64,000 nucleotides of DNA, taken from Flavobacterium sp. GTDB taxonomy: Bacteria; Bacteroidota; Bacteroidia; Flavobacteriales; Flavobacteriaceae. Of the stretch, positions 16,901 through 25,556 are shown one piece after another. The notes below the pieces were generated by a model. The model did no database searches. It was given only the letters and a program-made list of their open reading frames with translations, and was not told the DNA's origin. The stretch spans positions 28,572-92,571 of the forward strand of contig NZ_JAMWYY010000004.1 of the NCBI RefSeq assembly GCF_024305175.1. Direction: 5' to 3'. Within the stretch, counting starts at the first letter, position 1, and every line of letters begins with the position of its first letter. Position numbers and translations under genes: made by a program.

Positions 16901-17263
16901 ATGGATGCGAAAGAACTGGTAACGGCATATTACAATTCTGATGCTTTTGGCAATCCGGATGTTATGGACAGGTTTATCCATAAAGATATGAAGATGGAAT
17001 GGCGCAGCTCTAAAGGCTTTTTGCAGGTGGATAAAGAAGACCTGCTTGAACTTGTAGCAGGGCTTAAAAGGGCATATTCGTCTTACAGGCTTGATATAGG
17101 CCATATTATTGCCGATGGCGGCCGTGCCTGCGTGCGCTACACGCATTATGTCCATGCTATAGAAAATCCTTCTGAAGAAGTTGTGCTGGGCCATTTTGTC
17201 GCAATATGGGAAATAAAAGATAAAAAACTGTATAAAGGTTACCTTATGAGCCAGGTTGGATAA
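16901..17263 (+). CDS. NTF2-like (SnoaL-type) small protein
   Basis: 120 residues with no signal peptide. The pattern of an N-terminal helix (KELVTAYYNSDA), an FIHKDMKMEWRSS strand, a helix, and C-terminal strands (HFVAIWEIKDKKLYKGYLMSQ) fits the NTF2/SnoaL alpha+beta barrel, a fold used for binding small ligands or for simple isomerase chemistry. A polar pocket could be formed by His, Asp and Arg residues, but no specific activity can be assigned. Its stop codon and the next gene's ATG overlap as TAATG, which indicates translational coupling to the membrane protein at 17263. It also follows the second lpxD-like gene by one base. Confidence 0.75.
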   Translation: MDAKELVTAYYNSDAFGNPDVMDRFIHKDMKMEWRSSKGFLQVDKEDLLELVAGLKRAYSSYRLDIGHIIADGGRACVRYTHYVHAIENPSEEVVLGHFVAIWEIKDKKLYKGYLMSQVG

Positions 17264-18378
17264 TGCCGGGGCAAGCTCAAATAATACGCACCGTTACTTT
17301 TTTCTGGCTTATAGCCAAGCTTATTAGCTACAAAGTCTGGTTGGCTGACAGGCTTTATCCTGTGATACCGGTTTTAGATTTCAGCACCAACATGCCGGGC
17401 TATTTTCATACTATACTATTTTGCGGTTCACTACTCCTTTTTATTTACCTGCTTATTTTTCCTAAGAATAATGTGGCAATTCTATTACTTATTTTTACAG
17501 AACTGCTTTCCTGCCTTTTAGATGTAACCCGCTGGCAACCGTGGGAATATTTATACCTGTTCCTTTTTGCTATTATTGCCACTTATGGTAAAAATAAAGA
17601 AAGGCTATATATTGCCATTACACTTGTTTTAGCATCTACCTACGTGTTCAGCGGACTTCATAAACTTAATGGCGGATTTTTATATTCGGTATGGAAAATT
17701 ACCATACTGCATGAACTCTTTGGCATATCGCACGAATCAGGAAAGAATTTGTTAGTACATTATTCAGGGCTATTACTGCCGGTGCTTGAAATAGCAGCAG
17801 GGCTTGGGATTTTGTTACTGAAAAACAAGAGATTACCAGTGTATATACTAATCACCATGCACTTATTTATACTGGTATTAGTAGGGCCACTGGGCACTAA
17901 TTATAATGTAATCATCTGGCCCTGGAATGTTGCCATGATGTTTCTTTTATATCAGGTATCTATCAAAAACAACTATGGCTATTTTAATGCTAAAACTGTT
18001 TTAAGCGGCAGGTATGCTATAATTATTTTATTTTGGATAGTACTGCCCGTTGCCAGTTTTGGAGGCTACTGGAGCCGTTATTTTTCGTCGAGCTTATATT
18101 CAGGAAACACCTTAAACATGGATATCTGCTTTGGTGAAGGTGAAGTGCCAAAAGAAATTGACGATTTTAGAGCAAAAAAAGACAGACACAGAATATGTGA
18201 TGGCAAAGCACGGCTTTCTGTACTGCATTGGGGGCTGGAAGAACTTAAAGTTCCGCCTTATCCTGAAGCCTGGTATTATAATCGTTTTAAGCAGGAGTAT
18301 GAAAAAAAATATAGTAGAAGAGATGCTGCCTTTATTATGTATGCATATCCTTACAGGCAAAAGCAGCTTGCAGAATAA
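17263..18378 (+). CDS. HTTM-like multi-pass membrane protein, unknown function
   Basis: 371 residues. About eight hydrophobic segments lie between residues 10 and 265, followed by a hydrophilic C-terminal domain of about 100 residues rich in Lys, Tyr and Arg. The conserved-looking pair TYVFSGLHKLNGGF (about 127-140) and LPVLEIAAGLGILLL (about 168-182) resembles the HTTM/DoxX-type membrane fold found in vitamin K-dependent carboxylase-like proteins. I cannot assign a reaction. It overlaps the NTF2-like gene by one base (TAATG), so the pair probably acts together, possibly on lipid or a quinone-type substrate. The 101-base gap to sucD holds an AT-rich promoter region. Confidence 0.7.
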   Translation: MPGQAQIIRTVTFFWLIAKLISYKVWLADRLYPVIPVLDFSTNMPGYFHTILFCGSLLLFIYLLIFPKNNVAILLLIFTELLSCLLDVTRWQPWEYLYLFLFAIIATYGKNKERLYIAITLVLASTYVFSGLHKLNGGFLYSVWKITILHELFGISHESGKNLLVHYSGLLLPVLEIAAGLGILLLKNKRLPVYILITMHLFILVLVGPLGTNYNVIIWPWNVAMMFLLYQVSIKNNYGYFNAKTVLSGRYAIIILFWIVLPVASFGGYWSRYFSSSLYSGNTLNMDICFGEGEVPKEIDDFRAKKDRHRICDGKARLSVLHWGLEELKVPPYPEAWYYNRFKQEYEKKYSRRDAAFIMYAYPYRQKQLAE

Positions 18379-18439
18379 TTTTTTTGCAAATTTAATATAC
18401 AAATAGTATAATTTCTTTTATATATTTTAAGTAAAAAAC

Positions 18440-18447
18440 TATTTTTG
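18440..18447 (+). promoter_or_regulatory. -7 promoter element (TATTTTTG) for sucD
   Basis: TATTTTTG lies 33 bases before the sucD ATG, giving a leader of about 28 bases. The -33 region is AT-rich without a clear TTG. Confidence 0.5.
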
Positions 18448-18479
18448 CATTGCGATTATAAATAATTAAAAAATATATC

Positions 18480-19352
18480 ATGAGTGTTTTAGTAAATAAA
18501 GATTCCAAAATAATTGTTCAGGGATTCACCGGCAGCGAAGGAACTTTCCACGCAACCCAAATGATTGAATATGGCACTAACGTTGTTGGCGGTGTAACAC
18601 CGGGCAAAGGCGGTACAACGCATTTAGACCGTCCTGTGTTTAATACTGTTAAAGACGCTGTAGAAATTGCAGGTGCCGATACTTCTATCATTTTTGTTCC
18701 GCCTGCCTTTGCAGCCGATGCAATTATGGAAGCCGCAGAAGCCGGTATAAAAGTAATTATTGCTATTACCGAAGGCATACCTGTTGCGGATATGATTAAA
18801 GCTTATGATTATATAAAAGATAAAGACTGCCGCCTTGTAGGCCCTAACTGCCCTGGTGTTATCACTCCGGAGGAGGCTAAGGTTGGTATCATGCCGGGCT
18901 TTGTGTTTAAGAAAGGTACTGTAGGTATCGTTTCTAAATCGGGTACGCTTACTTATGAGGCAGCCGACCAGGTAGTAAAGCAGGGATTAGGCATTACTAC
19001 TGCTATCGGTATTGGTGGTGACCCAATAATTGGTACTACTACTAAAGAAGCGGTTGAACTTTTAATGAACGACCCTGAAACAGAATGTATTGTAATGATA
19101 GGGGAGATAGGCGGACAGCTTGAAGCTGATGCTGCAAAGTGGATTAAGGAAAACGGTAACAAAAAACCTGTTGTAGGTTTCATTGCCGGAGAAACTGCTC
19201 CTAAAGGCCGTACTATGGGCCACGCGGGTGCTATTGTTGGCGGCGCCGATGATACAGCCGAAGCCAAGAAACGCATCATGAGGGAAAATGGTATACACGT
19301 TGTTGATTCTCCTGCTGAAATAGGTAAAAAAGTAAAAGAAGTTTTAGGTTAA
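18480..19352 (+). CDS. sucD: Succinate-CoA ligase, alpha subunit
   Basis: 290 residues. With SucC it interconverts succinyl-CoA and succinate, making ATP or GTP in the TCA cycle. The CoA-binding Rossmann half has [12 protein letters not shown] (13-24) and GVTPGKGG. The phosphohistidine is H248 in [22 protein letters not shown] and [12 protein letters not shown] are family motifs. sucC is not adjacent, so the subunits are encoded apart, which is common in Bacteroidetes. A perfect 12-bp terminator hairpin follows and is shared with the opposing ligD gene. Confidence 0.96.
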   Translation: MSVLVNKDSKIIVQGFTGSEGTFHATQMIEYGTNVVGGVTPGKGGTTHLDRPVFNTVKDAVEIAGADTSIIFVPPAFAADAIMEAAEAGIKVIIAITEGIPVADMIKAYDYIKDKDCRLVGPNCPGVITPEEAKVGIMPGFVFKKGTVGIVSKSGTLTYEAADQVVKQGLGITTAIGIGGDPIIGTTTKEAVELLMNDPETECIVMIGEIGGQLEADAAKWIKENGNKKPVVGFIAGETAPKGRTMGHAGAIVGGADDTAEAKKRIMRENGIHVVDSPAEIGKKVKEVLG

Positions 19353-19372
19353 TTCCTGAATCTCATATAAAT

Positions 19373-19400
19373 AATAAACCCCGCAATTGCGGGGTTTATT
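19373..19400. terminator. Bidirectional terminator between sucD and ligD
   Basis: Perfect 12-bp stem AATAAACCCCGC/GCGGGGTTTATT around AATT. It serves sucD on the plus strand and overlaps the ligD stop codon (19396-19398) on the minus strand. Confidence 0.85.
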
Positions 19401-21999
19401 GTTTTATTTGGTTCAACACCTTTCTTAAATCAATAGCATTATCAAAAAAGTCAGCCCATAGGTCACCTTTTTGTTTTACGCGCTCCGGCAGGGTTTTAAT
19501 ATTGAAGTTTTTAATATCAAAAATTTTATCATCGAGTTCTTCCCATTCCAGTGGGGTGCTTGCTGTAGCGCCTTCACGTGGGCGCAGGGAGTAGGCGCAG
19601 GCCATTGTTTTACCTTTGCCATTTTGCAGAAAGTCAAGATACACTTTGCCTTTGCGTTTGTCAGGCATACGTTCTAAACTGGTAATATCGGGTAGGGCGG
19701 CATGCACATGCTGACTTACAATATGTGAAAAATCCCGTGTATTATCATAAGTAAACTCAGGCTTAATAGGTATAAAAACGTGCAGCCCTTTACCGCCGCT
19801 GGTTTTCAGGTAGCCTTTTATACCGATGCTGTCAAGCACTTCCTTTACTTTCCTTGCAGTACTTAGCAGGTCTTTTAATGTAGCCTCGTTAGGGTCGAGG
19901 TCAAAAATTATGTAATCCGGATTGTTGATGCTGCCCACGCGGCTGCTCCAGGGATTGATCTCGATACACCCAAGGTTTGCCATATAAATCAGTGTTTCTT
20001 TATCATTACAGATAAGATACTCAATACTTTCACCTTTGGATGAAGAACGTATTTTGCGGGTTTTTGCCCATTTAGGCGCTTTTCCAGCCATATCTTTCTG
20101 GAAAAATCCATCTCCTTTTATGCCATTGGGTGTGCGCCGCATACTCTGTGGCCTGTCAATCAAAAAGGGGAGTACATACTCCGCCATAACATCGTAGTAG
20201 TGTATTACATCCCCTTTAGTATAACCTTCTTCGGGCCAAAATACTTTATTTAAATTAGTGACTTTAACTTTATCAGTGTCCCATCCTGTAGTATTTGTTT
20301 TTTTAGTACTTTTTTTATCCGAAACTTTTTTAGCAGATGCCTTAGTTTCATTATGTGCCGTTTCGGGAGTAAGGTGTGCTGCTTTTTCCCTAATTACCTT
20401 TTTAGGATCTTTATCTTCACGCAATGCTATGAATACAGGATGCCGCAGGCTGTCTGTTTCTGTCCATTCCGAATATTTTATTTGGGCTACCAATTCCGGC
20501 TTTATCCAGTGGATACCCTTTTCTTTCGGAGTTTCATCAAATGGCGATGTTTTCCGTTCCAGTTTTTTTAATAAGGCATGCATATCTTTCAGGCTTTCTT
20601 CATCAAAACCGGTACCCACTTTGCCTGTATAAATTAGCTTATCATCTTTATAGTAACCTAACAGCAATGAGCCAAAGCCTGTGCGTGAGCCTTTAGGGTC
20701 GGTAAACCCGCCAATTACCATTTCCTGCTCTTTGGTAACTTTTATCTTGAGCCAGTCTTTACTGCGTTTGCCAACATGGTATACCGAAGTACTTTTTTTG
20801 GCTATAATGCCTTCGCTGTTTTTTGCAGCAGCTTCTTTAAGTGCTTCAACACCTTTGCCTTCGGTGTGGGATGAAAAAAGGATGGCATCCGATTTTGGCA
20901 ATAATGCTTTTGCAATTTTCTTTCGTTGCAATAATGATAGGGGAGTAAGGTCGAACCCGTTGAAGTATAGGATGTCGAATACATAACATTTCAGTTTTCC
21001 CCGGCCGGGGTTATCCTGATAGTATTGCAGCCATTGAAAGTGGCTTTGACCTTTTGTGTCTTCTACAACTATTTCGCTATCCAGAATTACATCATCGGTA
21101 ATAGCTGTAAATGCCTCTACAAGTTCAGGATATTTTTTATTAAACGACAGGCCATTACGCGAAATGATGTTTACTTTTCCTTCCTGCACCTGAATCAGGG
21201 CGCGGTAGCCGTCATATTTATTTTCAAATATCCATTCGTCGTCATCAAATGCTTCATCAGTAAGTGTGGCAAGCTGTGGCCTCCACTGTGTTGGAAATGC
21301 ATCCACTCTTTTTGCATCTTCCACATCTTTGGCATTTAAGCCTAATGCATCGTTACTGCTATCATCTTCAGGTATAAGGTTGTTTTTTTTAGTTTTCTTC
21401 TGTTCTTTGTTGCTTTGCCACACATCAGAATCACTGTCTTTAGCTATTTCATCAAGTGTCCTGCCTGTAAGTACCGATTGTTGCCCGAACTCTTTTTTAT
21501 CGGCATATTCGTCTTTACCTTTCATTAGCAGCCATTCTTTATCCTTACCACTCATCTTTACCAAATGGTAAGAGCCTTTCAGCTTTTCGCCTTTCATTTC
21601 AATCTTTATATTGCCGTCCTTATACATTTTCCGCAGCAGCTTTTGGCTTTCGGTATAATTGCTTACGCCCTCGGCAGTATAAGTACCGGTGTCCCAAACC
21701 ATAACTGTGCCACCACCGTATTGCCCTTTGGGTATTGTACCTTCAAAATCAATATAATCCATAGGATGGTCTTCTACATGCATGGCAAGCCTTTTTACAG
21801 ATGTATCTGCCGAGGGGCCTTTGGGTACTGCCCAGCTAACCAGTACACCATCAATTTCAAGCCGAAAATCATAGTGCAGGTTAGAGGCAGCATGCTTTTG
21901 TACTACAAATCGCAGTTCATTCCCGCTCTTTTTTACTTTTCCTTTGGGTTCGGCGGTTTTAGTAAAGTCGCGTTTGCGGTTGTATTCAGAAAGTTTCAT
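19396..21999 (-). CDS. ligD: ATP-dependent DNA ligase D, three-domain end-joining enzyme
   Basis: 867 residues in the order phosphoesterase, ligase, polymerase. PE domain (about 25-190): NLHYDFRLE with H42 and D44 and VEDHPMDY with H78, for trimming 3' ends. Ligase (about 235-540): ENKYDGYR with adenylated K261, and EGIIAKK and WLKIK motifs. Polymerase/primase (about 575-867): IIFDLDPNE with D700 and D702, and YLDFLQN with D789, able to add nucleotides at breaks. A Lys/Thr/Ser-rich linker (about 545-572) separates the last two. It acts with Ku in non-homologous end joining. The ku gene ends 5 bases upstream, so they form one operon. All catalytic sites look intact. Confidence 0.96.
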   Translation of the reverse strand: MKLSEYNRKRDFTKTAEPKGKVKKSGNELRFVVQKHAASNLHYDFRLEIDGVLVSWAVPKGPSADTSVKRLAMHVEDHPMDYIDFEGTIPKGQYGGGTVMVWDTGTYTAEGVSNYTESQKLLRKMYKDGNIKIEMKGEKLKGSYHLVKMSGKDKEWLLMKGKDEYADKKEFGQQSVLTGRTLDEIAKDSDSDVWQSNKEQKKTKKNNLIPEDDSSNDALGLNAKDVEDAKRVDAFPTQWRPQLATLTDEAFDDDEWIFENKYDGYRALIQVQEGKVNIISRNGLSFNKKYPELVEAFTAITDDVILDSEIVVEDTKGQSHFQWLQYYQDNPGRGKLKCYVFDILYFNGFDLTPLSLLQRKKIAKALLPKSDAILFSSHTEGKGVEALKEAAAKNSEGIIAKKSTSVYHVGKRSKDWLKIKVTKEQEMVIGGFTDPKGSRTGFGSLLLGYYKDDKLIYTGKVGTGFDEESLKDMHALLKKLERKTSPFDETPKEKGIHWIKPELVAQIKYSEWTETDSLRHPVFIALREDKDPKKVIREKAAHLTPETAHNETKASAKKVSDKKSTKKTNTTGWDTDKVKVTNLNKVFWPEEGYTKGDVIHYYDVMAEYVLPFLIDRPQSMRRTPNGIKGDGFFQKDMAGKAPKWAKTRKIRSSSKGESIEYLICNDKETLIYMANLGCIEINPWSSRVGSINNPDYIIFDLDPNEATLKDLLSTARKVKEVLDSIGIKGYLKTSGGKGLHVFIPIKPEFTYDNTRDFSHIVSQHVHAALPDITSLERMPDKRKGKVYLDFLQNGKGKTMACAYSLRPREGATASTPLEWEELDDKIFDIKNFNIKTLPERVKQKGDLWADFFDNAIDLRKVLNQIKQ

Positions 22000-22004
22000 G
22001 GCAA

Positions 22005-22784
22005 TTAGTTTTTAATGGCGGCAAGGCTAGCCTTTAGCTGGTCGAGCAAATCGTCTTTTGGTGCCGCTTTTTTGCGCTTGCGTGGTTCGGGTTCTTTTGG
22101 CCCTGACTTGCTTGCCGCTTTTTTCTTTATCATTTTAACCAAATCTTCTTTATAGGTGTCTTTATACTTGGTAGGGTCAAAAGGCTCTGTAAGCTGGTCT
22201 ATTATTGTCATGGCCATATCCAGTTCCTTTTTGCTTATTTTTATATCTGTGGGTATTTTGGCACCTTCAGGGTCACGCAGTTCATCATTAAAGCGTATTT
22301 GTATCAGTAAAATGGCGTCTTCCTCAACCTTTAATATACCTAAATGCTGTGCGGTACGCATTACAAATTTGCATAAGCCCACTTTTTCCGATTTTTTCAA
22401 TGCTTCACGCAATAATGCATACACTTTCCTGGCCTGCTTTTCAGGTTCAATTATGTAGGGTTTTTCAAGATATTTAGAGGGTATTTCTTCTTCCTTTATA
22501 AATTCAAAAATATCAATAGTGTGTGTTTTTTCTGCAGCTACGCTTTCCAGGTCACTTTTGTCCAGCACCACATAATCGCCATCTTCTTTCCTGTAGCCTT
22601 TGGCAATATCCTCCCACGGCACTTCTTTGCCATCTTTTTTGCACACCCGGACGTACTGTATAGGGCATTGGTCTTTTTTACGGATCATATCCAGGTCTAT
22701 CCTGTGCTGGTTAGTGCCGCTGTATAATTTTATAGGAATGTTTACAAGCCCGAAGCTTATACTCCCTTTCCAGATAGCTTTCAT
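22005..22784 (-). CDS. ku: Ku homodimer protein for non-homologous end joining
   Basis: 259 residues. Bacterial Ku binds DNA ends as a ring-shaped homodimer and recruits LigD. The start (MKAIWKGSISFGLVNIPIKLYS) is the standard Ku opening, and the central part (CPIQYVRVCKKDGKEVPWEDI and KTHTIDIFEFIKEEEIP) follows the beta-barrel core. The C-terminal 60 residues are basic (MIKKKAASKSGPKEPEPRKRKKAAPKDD without the final helix), like the Lys-rich tails that help Ku contact DNA and LigD. First gene of the ku-ligD operon; no -7 box is obvious upstream. The YciE-like gene lies 120 bases upstream on the same strand, behind its own hairpin. Confidence 0.95.
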   Translation of the reverse strand: MKAIWKGSISFGLVNIPIKLYSGTNQHRIDLDMIRKKDQCPIQYVRVCKKDGKEVPWEDIAKGYRKEDGDYVVLDKSDLESVAAEKTHTIDIFEFIKEEEIPSKYLEKPYIIEPEKQARKVYALLREALKKSEKVGLCKFVMRTAQHLGILKVEEDAILLIQIRFNDELRDPEGAKIPTDIKISKKELDMAMTIIDQLTEPFDPTKYKDTYKEDLVKMIKKKAASKSGPKEPEPRKRKKAAPKDDLLDQLKASLAAIKN

Positions 22785-22824
22785 GTGTGTATATTTTAAG
22801 TTTAGTACCCTTTTTTGCCAACAA

Positions 22825-22853
22825 AAGCGATGAGCCTTTACAGGCTATCGCTT
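22825..22853 (-). terminator. Hairpin after the YciE-like gene
   Basis: AAGCGAT-AGCC pairs with GGCTATCGCTT with one bulged G and a 6-base loop; the minus strand continues TTTTGTTGGC. It lies between the YciE-like gene and ku, suggesting they are separate units. Confidence 0.6.
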
Positions 22854-22904
22854 AAGTTAATTAATTTGTGCATAAGCACATTCGGTTTTAACGTTGTGTT
22901 ACAA

Positions 22905-23534
22905 CTATTCTTCGTCTTGCTCGTGGGCGTCAAAGTTTATGTCGTTATACGCATTTTCGGTAAGTGTCATATCAGCCTGCTTTTCTTCTTCAAGCGTTTG
23001 GTGCAGCAAGTCTGCGGCATCTTCCATTCCTAAAGTTTTAGCAAAAGCACACAGGGTACCATAAGTAGCTATTTCATAATGTTCAATTTTTTGCGAAGCG
23101 GCAATTATACCCGCATCCCTTACAGGCCCCGGTTCTGTACTTTCCAGTATGTCCTGTCCTTCTTTAATAAGCCCGTCCATAGCTTCACATTTTTTTGCGG
23201 AAGCTTTTTTACCGGCAATTTCAAATACTTTTTCAAGCCTTGTTATCTGCTCTTCGGTCTCTGTTGTATGCTCATTAATGGCATGTATCAATTTTTCGCT
23301 TGTAGCGTTCTTTGCCATTTTGGGTAAAGTCTTAAGCAGTGCTTTTTCTGCCCAGTATATATCTTTAAGGCTGTCCATAAAAAGTTCTTTTAGGCCCTCT
23401 GCGGCAGATGATTTAGCTTTTACTTTTCCTGCTTTTGATGCAGTTTGCTTTGTATCTGTTGATGATTTTGATGCAGATTTTGATGCAGTAGATTTAGCAG
23501 TACTTTTTGTTGCTGATTTGGTTTCTGTTTTCAT
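22905..23534 (-). CDS. YciE-like ferritin-fold protein (DUF892) with lysine-rich tail
   Basis: 209 residues. Residues 1-44 are a repetitive tail of Lys, Ser, Thr and Ala (TKSTAKSTASKSASKSS), with about one residue in four Lys, resembling eukaryotic H1-type and bacterial histone-like tails. Residues 46-209 are a YciE/DUF892 four-helix bundle, with the opening GLKELFMDSLKDIYWAEKAL, and Glu/His residues suitable for a di-iron site (EHTTETEEQ, KIEHYEIATYG and EEEKQADMTLTE). Family members are stress and stationary-phase proteins of uncertain chemistry. The tail suggests DNA binding. Neighbours are ku-ligD and a DNA glycosylase, which supports a DNA-protection role, but this is inference. Confidence 0.85.
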   Translation of the reverse strand: MKTETKSATKSTAKSTASKSASKSSTDTKQTASKAGKVKAKSSAAEGLKELFMDSLKDIYWAEKALLKTLPKMAKNATSEKLIHAINEHTTETEEQITRLEKVFEIAGKKASAKKCEAMDGLIKEGQDILESTEPGPVRDAGIIAASQKIEHYEIATYGTLCAFAKTLGMEDAADLLHQTLEEEKQADMTLTENAYNDINFDAHEQDEE

Positions 23535-23576
23535 AATTTTTATTTTTGATTACTTAAATAAGCTTTTAGTCTCTGC

Positions 23577-23584
23577 CAAAAGTA
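23577..23584 (-). promoter_or_regulatory. -7 promoter element (TACTTTTG) for the YciE-like gene
   Basis: TACTTTTG on the minus strand, 42 bases before the ATG at 23534. No -33 TTG at usual spacing. It lies in the 141-base gap shared with the divergent glycosylase gene. Confidence 0.45.
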
Positions 23585-23675
23585 GCCAATGCCCCAGGGA
23601 GCTGATATTAATGATATCATAAAAAACAGCTTATAACAATTATTTAACTGCCTGTATAATAGTTTACTTACAACA

Positions 23676-24164
23676 ATGAAAAAAGCGTTTGCGCCAATTG
23701 TGCCAAAGGGTGCAAGAATACTAATACTGGGTACAATGCCGGGAGAAAAGTCTTTAGAGTTGCAGCAGTACTACGGCAACAGGGGAAACCAGTTCTGGAA
23801 GATTATATATGCAATGACCGGCGAAGATTTTAGCACCGATTATGATGAGCGGAAGGTACTGCTGGCAAAATATAAGATTGCTGTTTGGGATGTTCTGGCT
23901 TTTTGCGAAAGGACAGGCAGTCTTGACAGTGCCATTAAAAATGAGACACCTAATGACTTTGGTGCTTTTTATAAAAAGCATCCTCAAATTAAATACGTAT
24001 TTTTTTCGAGTAAGAATGCCGCAGCCTATTATGATAAATATGTTGGCAGGAGTAGTGGCAAAATATATGAAATACTGCCATCTCCAAGTGGTGCTAATGC
24101 TACAAAGTCGTTTGCAGAGAAACTTGAAATATGGAAACAAAAAATGATGCCTCTGATTCTATAA
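23676..24164 (+). CDS. Uracil/hypoxanthine-DNA glycosylase family protein (family 6-like)
   Basis: 162 residues. Motif GTMPGEKSLE (19-28) and QYYGNRGNQFW (31-41) are those of the small family 6 / DNA-deoxyinosine glycosylases, which remove hypoxanthine (deaminated adenine) and sometimes uracil from DNA. The second conserved motif is LPSPSGAN (near residue 137), like the LPSPS loop of the uracil-DNA glycosylase superfamily. The protein is compact and lacks a signal peptide. It is divergent from the YciE-like gene and close to ku-ligD, so the local block is rich in DNA repair. No terminator is clear downstream; a 234-base AT-rich gap follows. Confidence 0.85.
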   Translation: MKKAFAPIVPKGARILILGTMPGEKSLELQQYYGNRGNQFWKIIYAMTGEDFSTDYDERKVLLAKYKIAVWDVLAFCERTGSLDSAIKNETPNDFGAFYKKHPQIKYVFFSSKNAAAYYDKYVGRSSGKIYEILPSPSGANATKSFAEKLEIWKQKMMPLIL

Positions 24165-24398
24165 ATCAATGGCATCATTCCTCAAAGCAAAAAGCATAAG
24201 TTTTATGTAGTGAAATACTTTTGTAGCCTTTTTTGCTTATAGTTCCTTAATTTAGCCTGTAACATTTGCCTGACTTTAAATTTTAAAGTGCTCCATCCCA
24301 TAATAATTGCTTTTTGGTTTATTAATCTGGATGCAAGTTCAGCATTTAAAAACAGATAATGTTTAAAATTATATTAAACCTTTATTAAAATTAAACTT

Positions 24399-25457
24399 TT
24401 AAGCGATTATTATTTTTTTGCCTATCTGTGGTATTATTATCAGTGGCATACCTTTAGCCTCTGATGCTGCTTTTACACGCTTAACAGGCTCATCCCAGTC
24501 GTGCAGCGAAAGGGCAAACTTACCCCAATGTACCGGCAGTAGTGCTGCTGCTTGTAAATCTGTAGCAGCTTTTACGGTTTCTTCGGGCATCATGTGTATA
24601 TAAGGCCATGCTTCATTATACTGTCCGCATTCCAGTATCGCCATATTAAAAGGGCCGTATTCTCTCCCAATTTGCTTAAAGTGATTTCCGTAACCAGAAT
24701 CCCCACCAATAAAAATACGGTAATTAGTACTCATTAATACAAAGGCCGACCATAGTGTACCATTTCTTTTTAAACCCCTTCCTGAAAAATGCCTTGCAGG
24801 AACTGCCGTAATATTCATATCACCATCTAATTTTACCGTATCTCCCCAGTCTGTTTCTTTAATTATTTCAGGCTCAAATCCCCATCTTATTAAATGTGAT
24901 CCAACACCAAAGGGCGTTATAATGTTGTTTATTTTTGGTTTCAGCGCGGTAACTGTTTGATAATCCATGTGGTCCCAATGGTCATGCGTTATAATAAGAT
25001 AGTCAACTTGTGGTATATCATCAGCGGTATAAATATCTGAACCTTTAAAGCTCTTATTAGTTCCGGGTACAGGGGAAGCATTGCCGCTAAAAACAGGATC
25101 TACCAATATTTTTAAGCCGTTAACCTGAATAAGGTATGAAGAATGGCCGAACCATATAATACAATTTTCTGTAGCCTGTAAACTATGCAAATTGGTTTTT
25201 ATTGAATTTACCGGATGCGGAGGCTTTACGTTTTTGCTTTTACGGAATAAAAAGGTAAAAAGTACCGATATAAAGTTTTTTCCCGGGGCAAGGGCAGGAG
25301 TATCTTCCAGATTAAAAAAACTGCCGTTTTTATAGTGCGGCGATTTTTTGAGTATTGCTTTATGCCGCCGTGAGGGCTTTTTTCCGAAATCGGATTTACT
25401 GAAATAGAGCGCAAAGAAACAGCACAGGAACAACAATGAAAGCAGCAGGTACAGCAT
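24399..25457 (-). CDS. Membrane-anchored metallo-beta-lactamase-fold hydrolase (NAPE-PLD-like)
   Basis: 352 residues. A hydrophobic N-terminus (residues 2-20) could anchor it in the membrane or serve as a signal peptide. The MBL core begins near WFGHSSYLIQVNGLKILVDP (102-121) and has the zinc motif THDHWDHMD (157-165), plus later His and Asp in SGRGLKRNG, IGGDSGYGNHF and LPVHWGKF. The arrangement resembles N-acyl-phosphatidylethanolamine-hydrolysing phospholipase D and UlaG-like proteins, so a lipid or lactone substrate is possible. It stands alone and is divergent from the small secreted protein at 25557. The metal site looks complete. Confidence 0.85.
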   Translation of the reverse strand: MLYLLLSLLFLCCFFALYFSKSDFGKKPSRRHKAILKKSPHYKNGSFFNLEDTPALAPGKNFISVLFTFLFRKSKNVKPPHPVNSIKTNLHSLQATENCIIWFGHSSYLIQVNGLKILVDPVFSGNASPVPGTNKSFKGSDIYTADDIPQVDYLIITHDHWDHMDYQTVTALKPKINNIITPFGVGSHLIRWGFEPEIIKETDWGDTVKLDGDMNITAVPARHFSGRGLKRNGTLWSAFVLMSTNYRIFIGGDSGYGNHFKQIGREYGPFNMAILECGQYNEAWPYIHMMPEETVKAATDLQAAALLPVHWGKFALSLHDWDEPVKRVKAASEAKGMPLIIIPQIGKKIIIA

Positions 25458-25525
25458 TTATATAATTGTTAAAAACTGATTAAAAATACAGATTATTTTT
25501 TTATGCAAGTGATTTGCATTTGTAT

Positions 25526-25533
25526 TACCTTTG
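25526..25533 (+). promoter_or_regulatory. -7 promoter element (TACCTTTG) for the 158-residue secreted protein gene
   Basis: TACCTTTG lies 24 bases before the ATG at 25557. The upstream sequence is AT-rich with no TTG at standard spacing. Confidence 0.45.
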
Positions 25534-25556
25534 AATAAAAATCCACCTGTCCGGCT

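Noticed and set aside
18953..19279. Open frame opposite sucD
   Set aside because: The protein is rich in Pro, Ala and Ser, typical of antisense frames over GC-balanced conserved genes; sucD is intact.
24165..24398. AT-rich gap after the DNA glycosylase gene
   Set aside because: I looked for a small gene, a strong hairpin or a promoter in these 234 bases and saw none that stands out.
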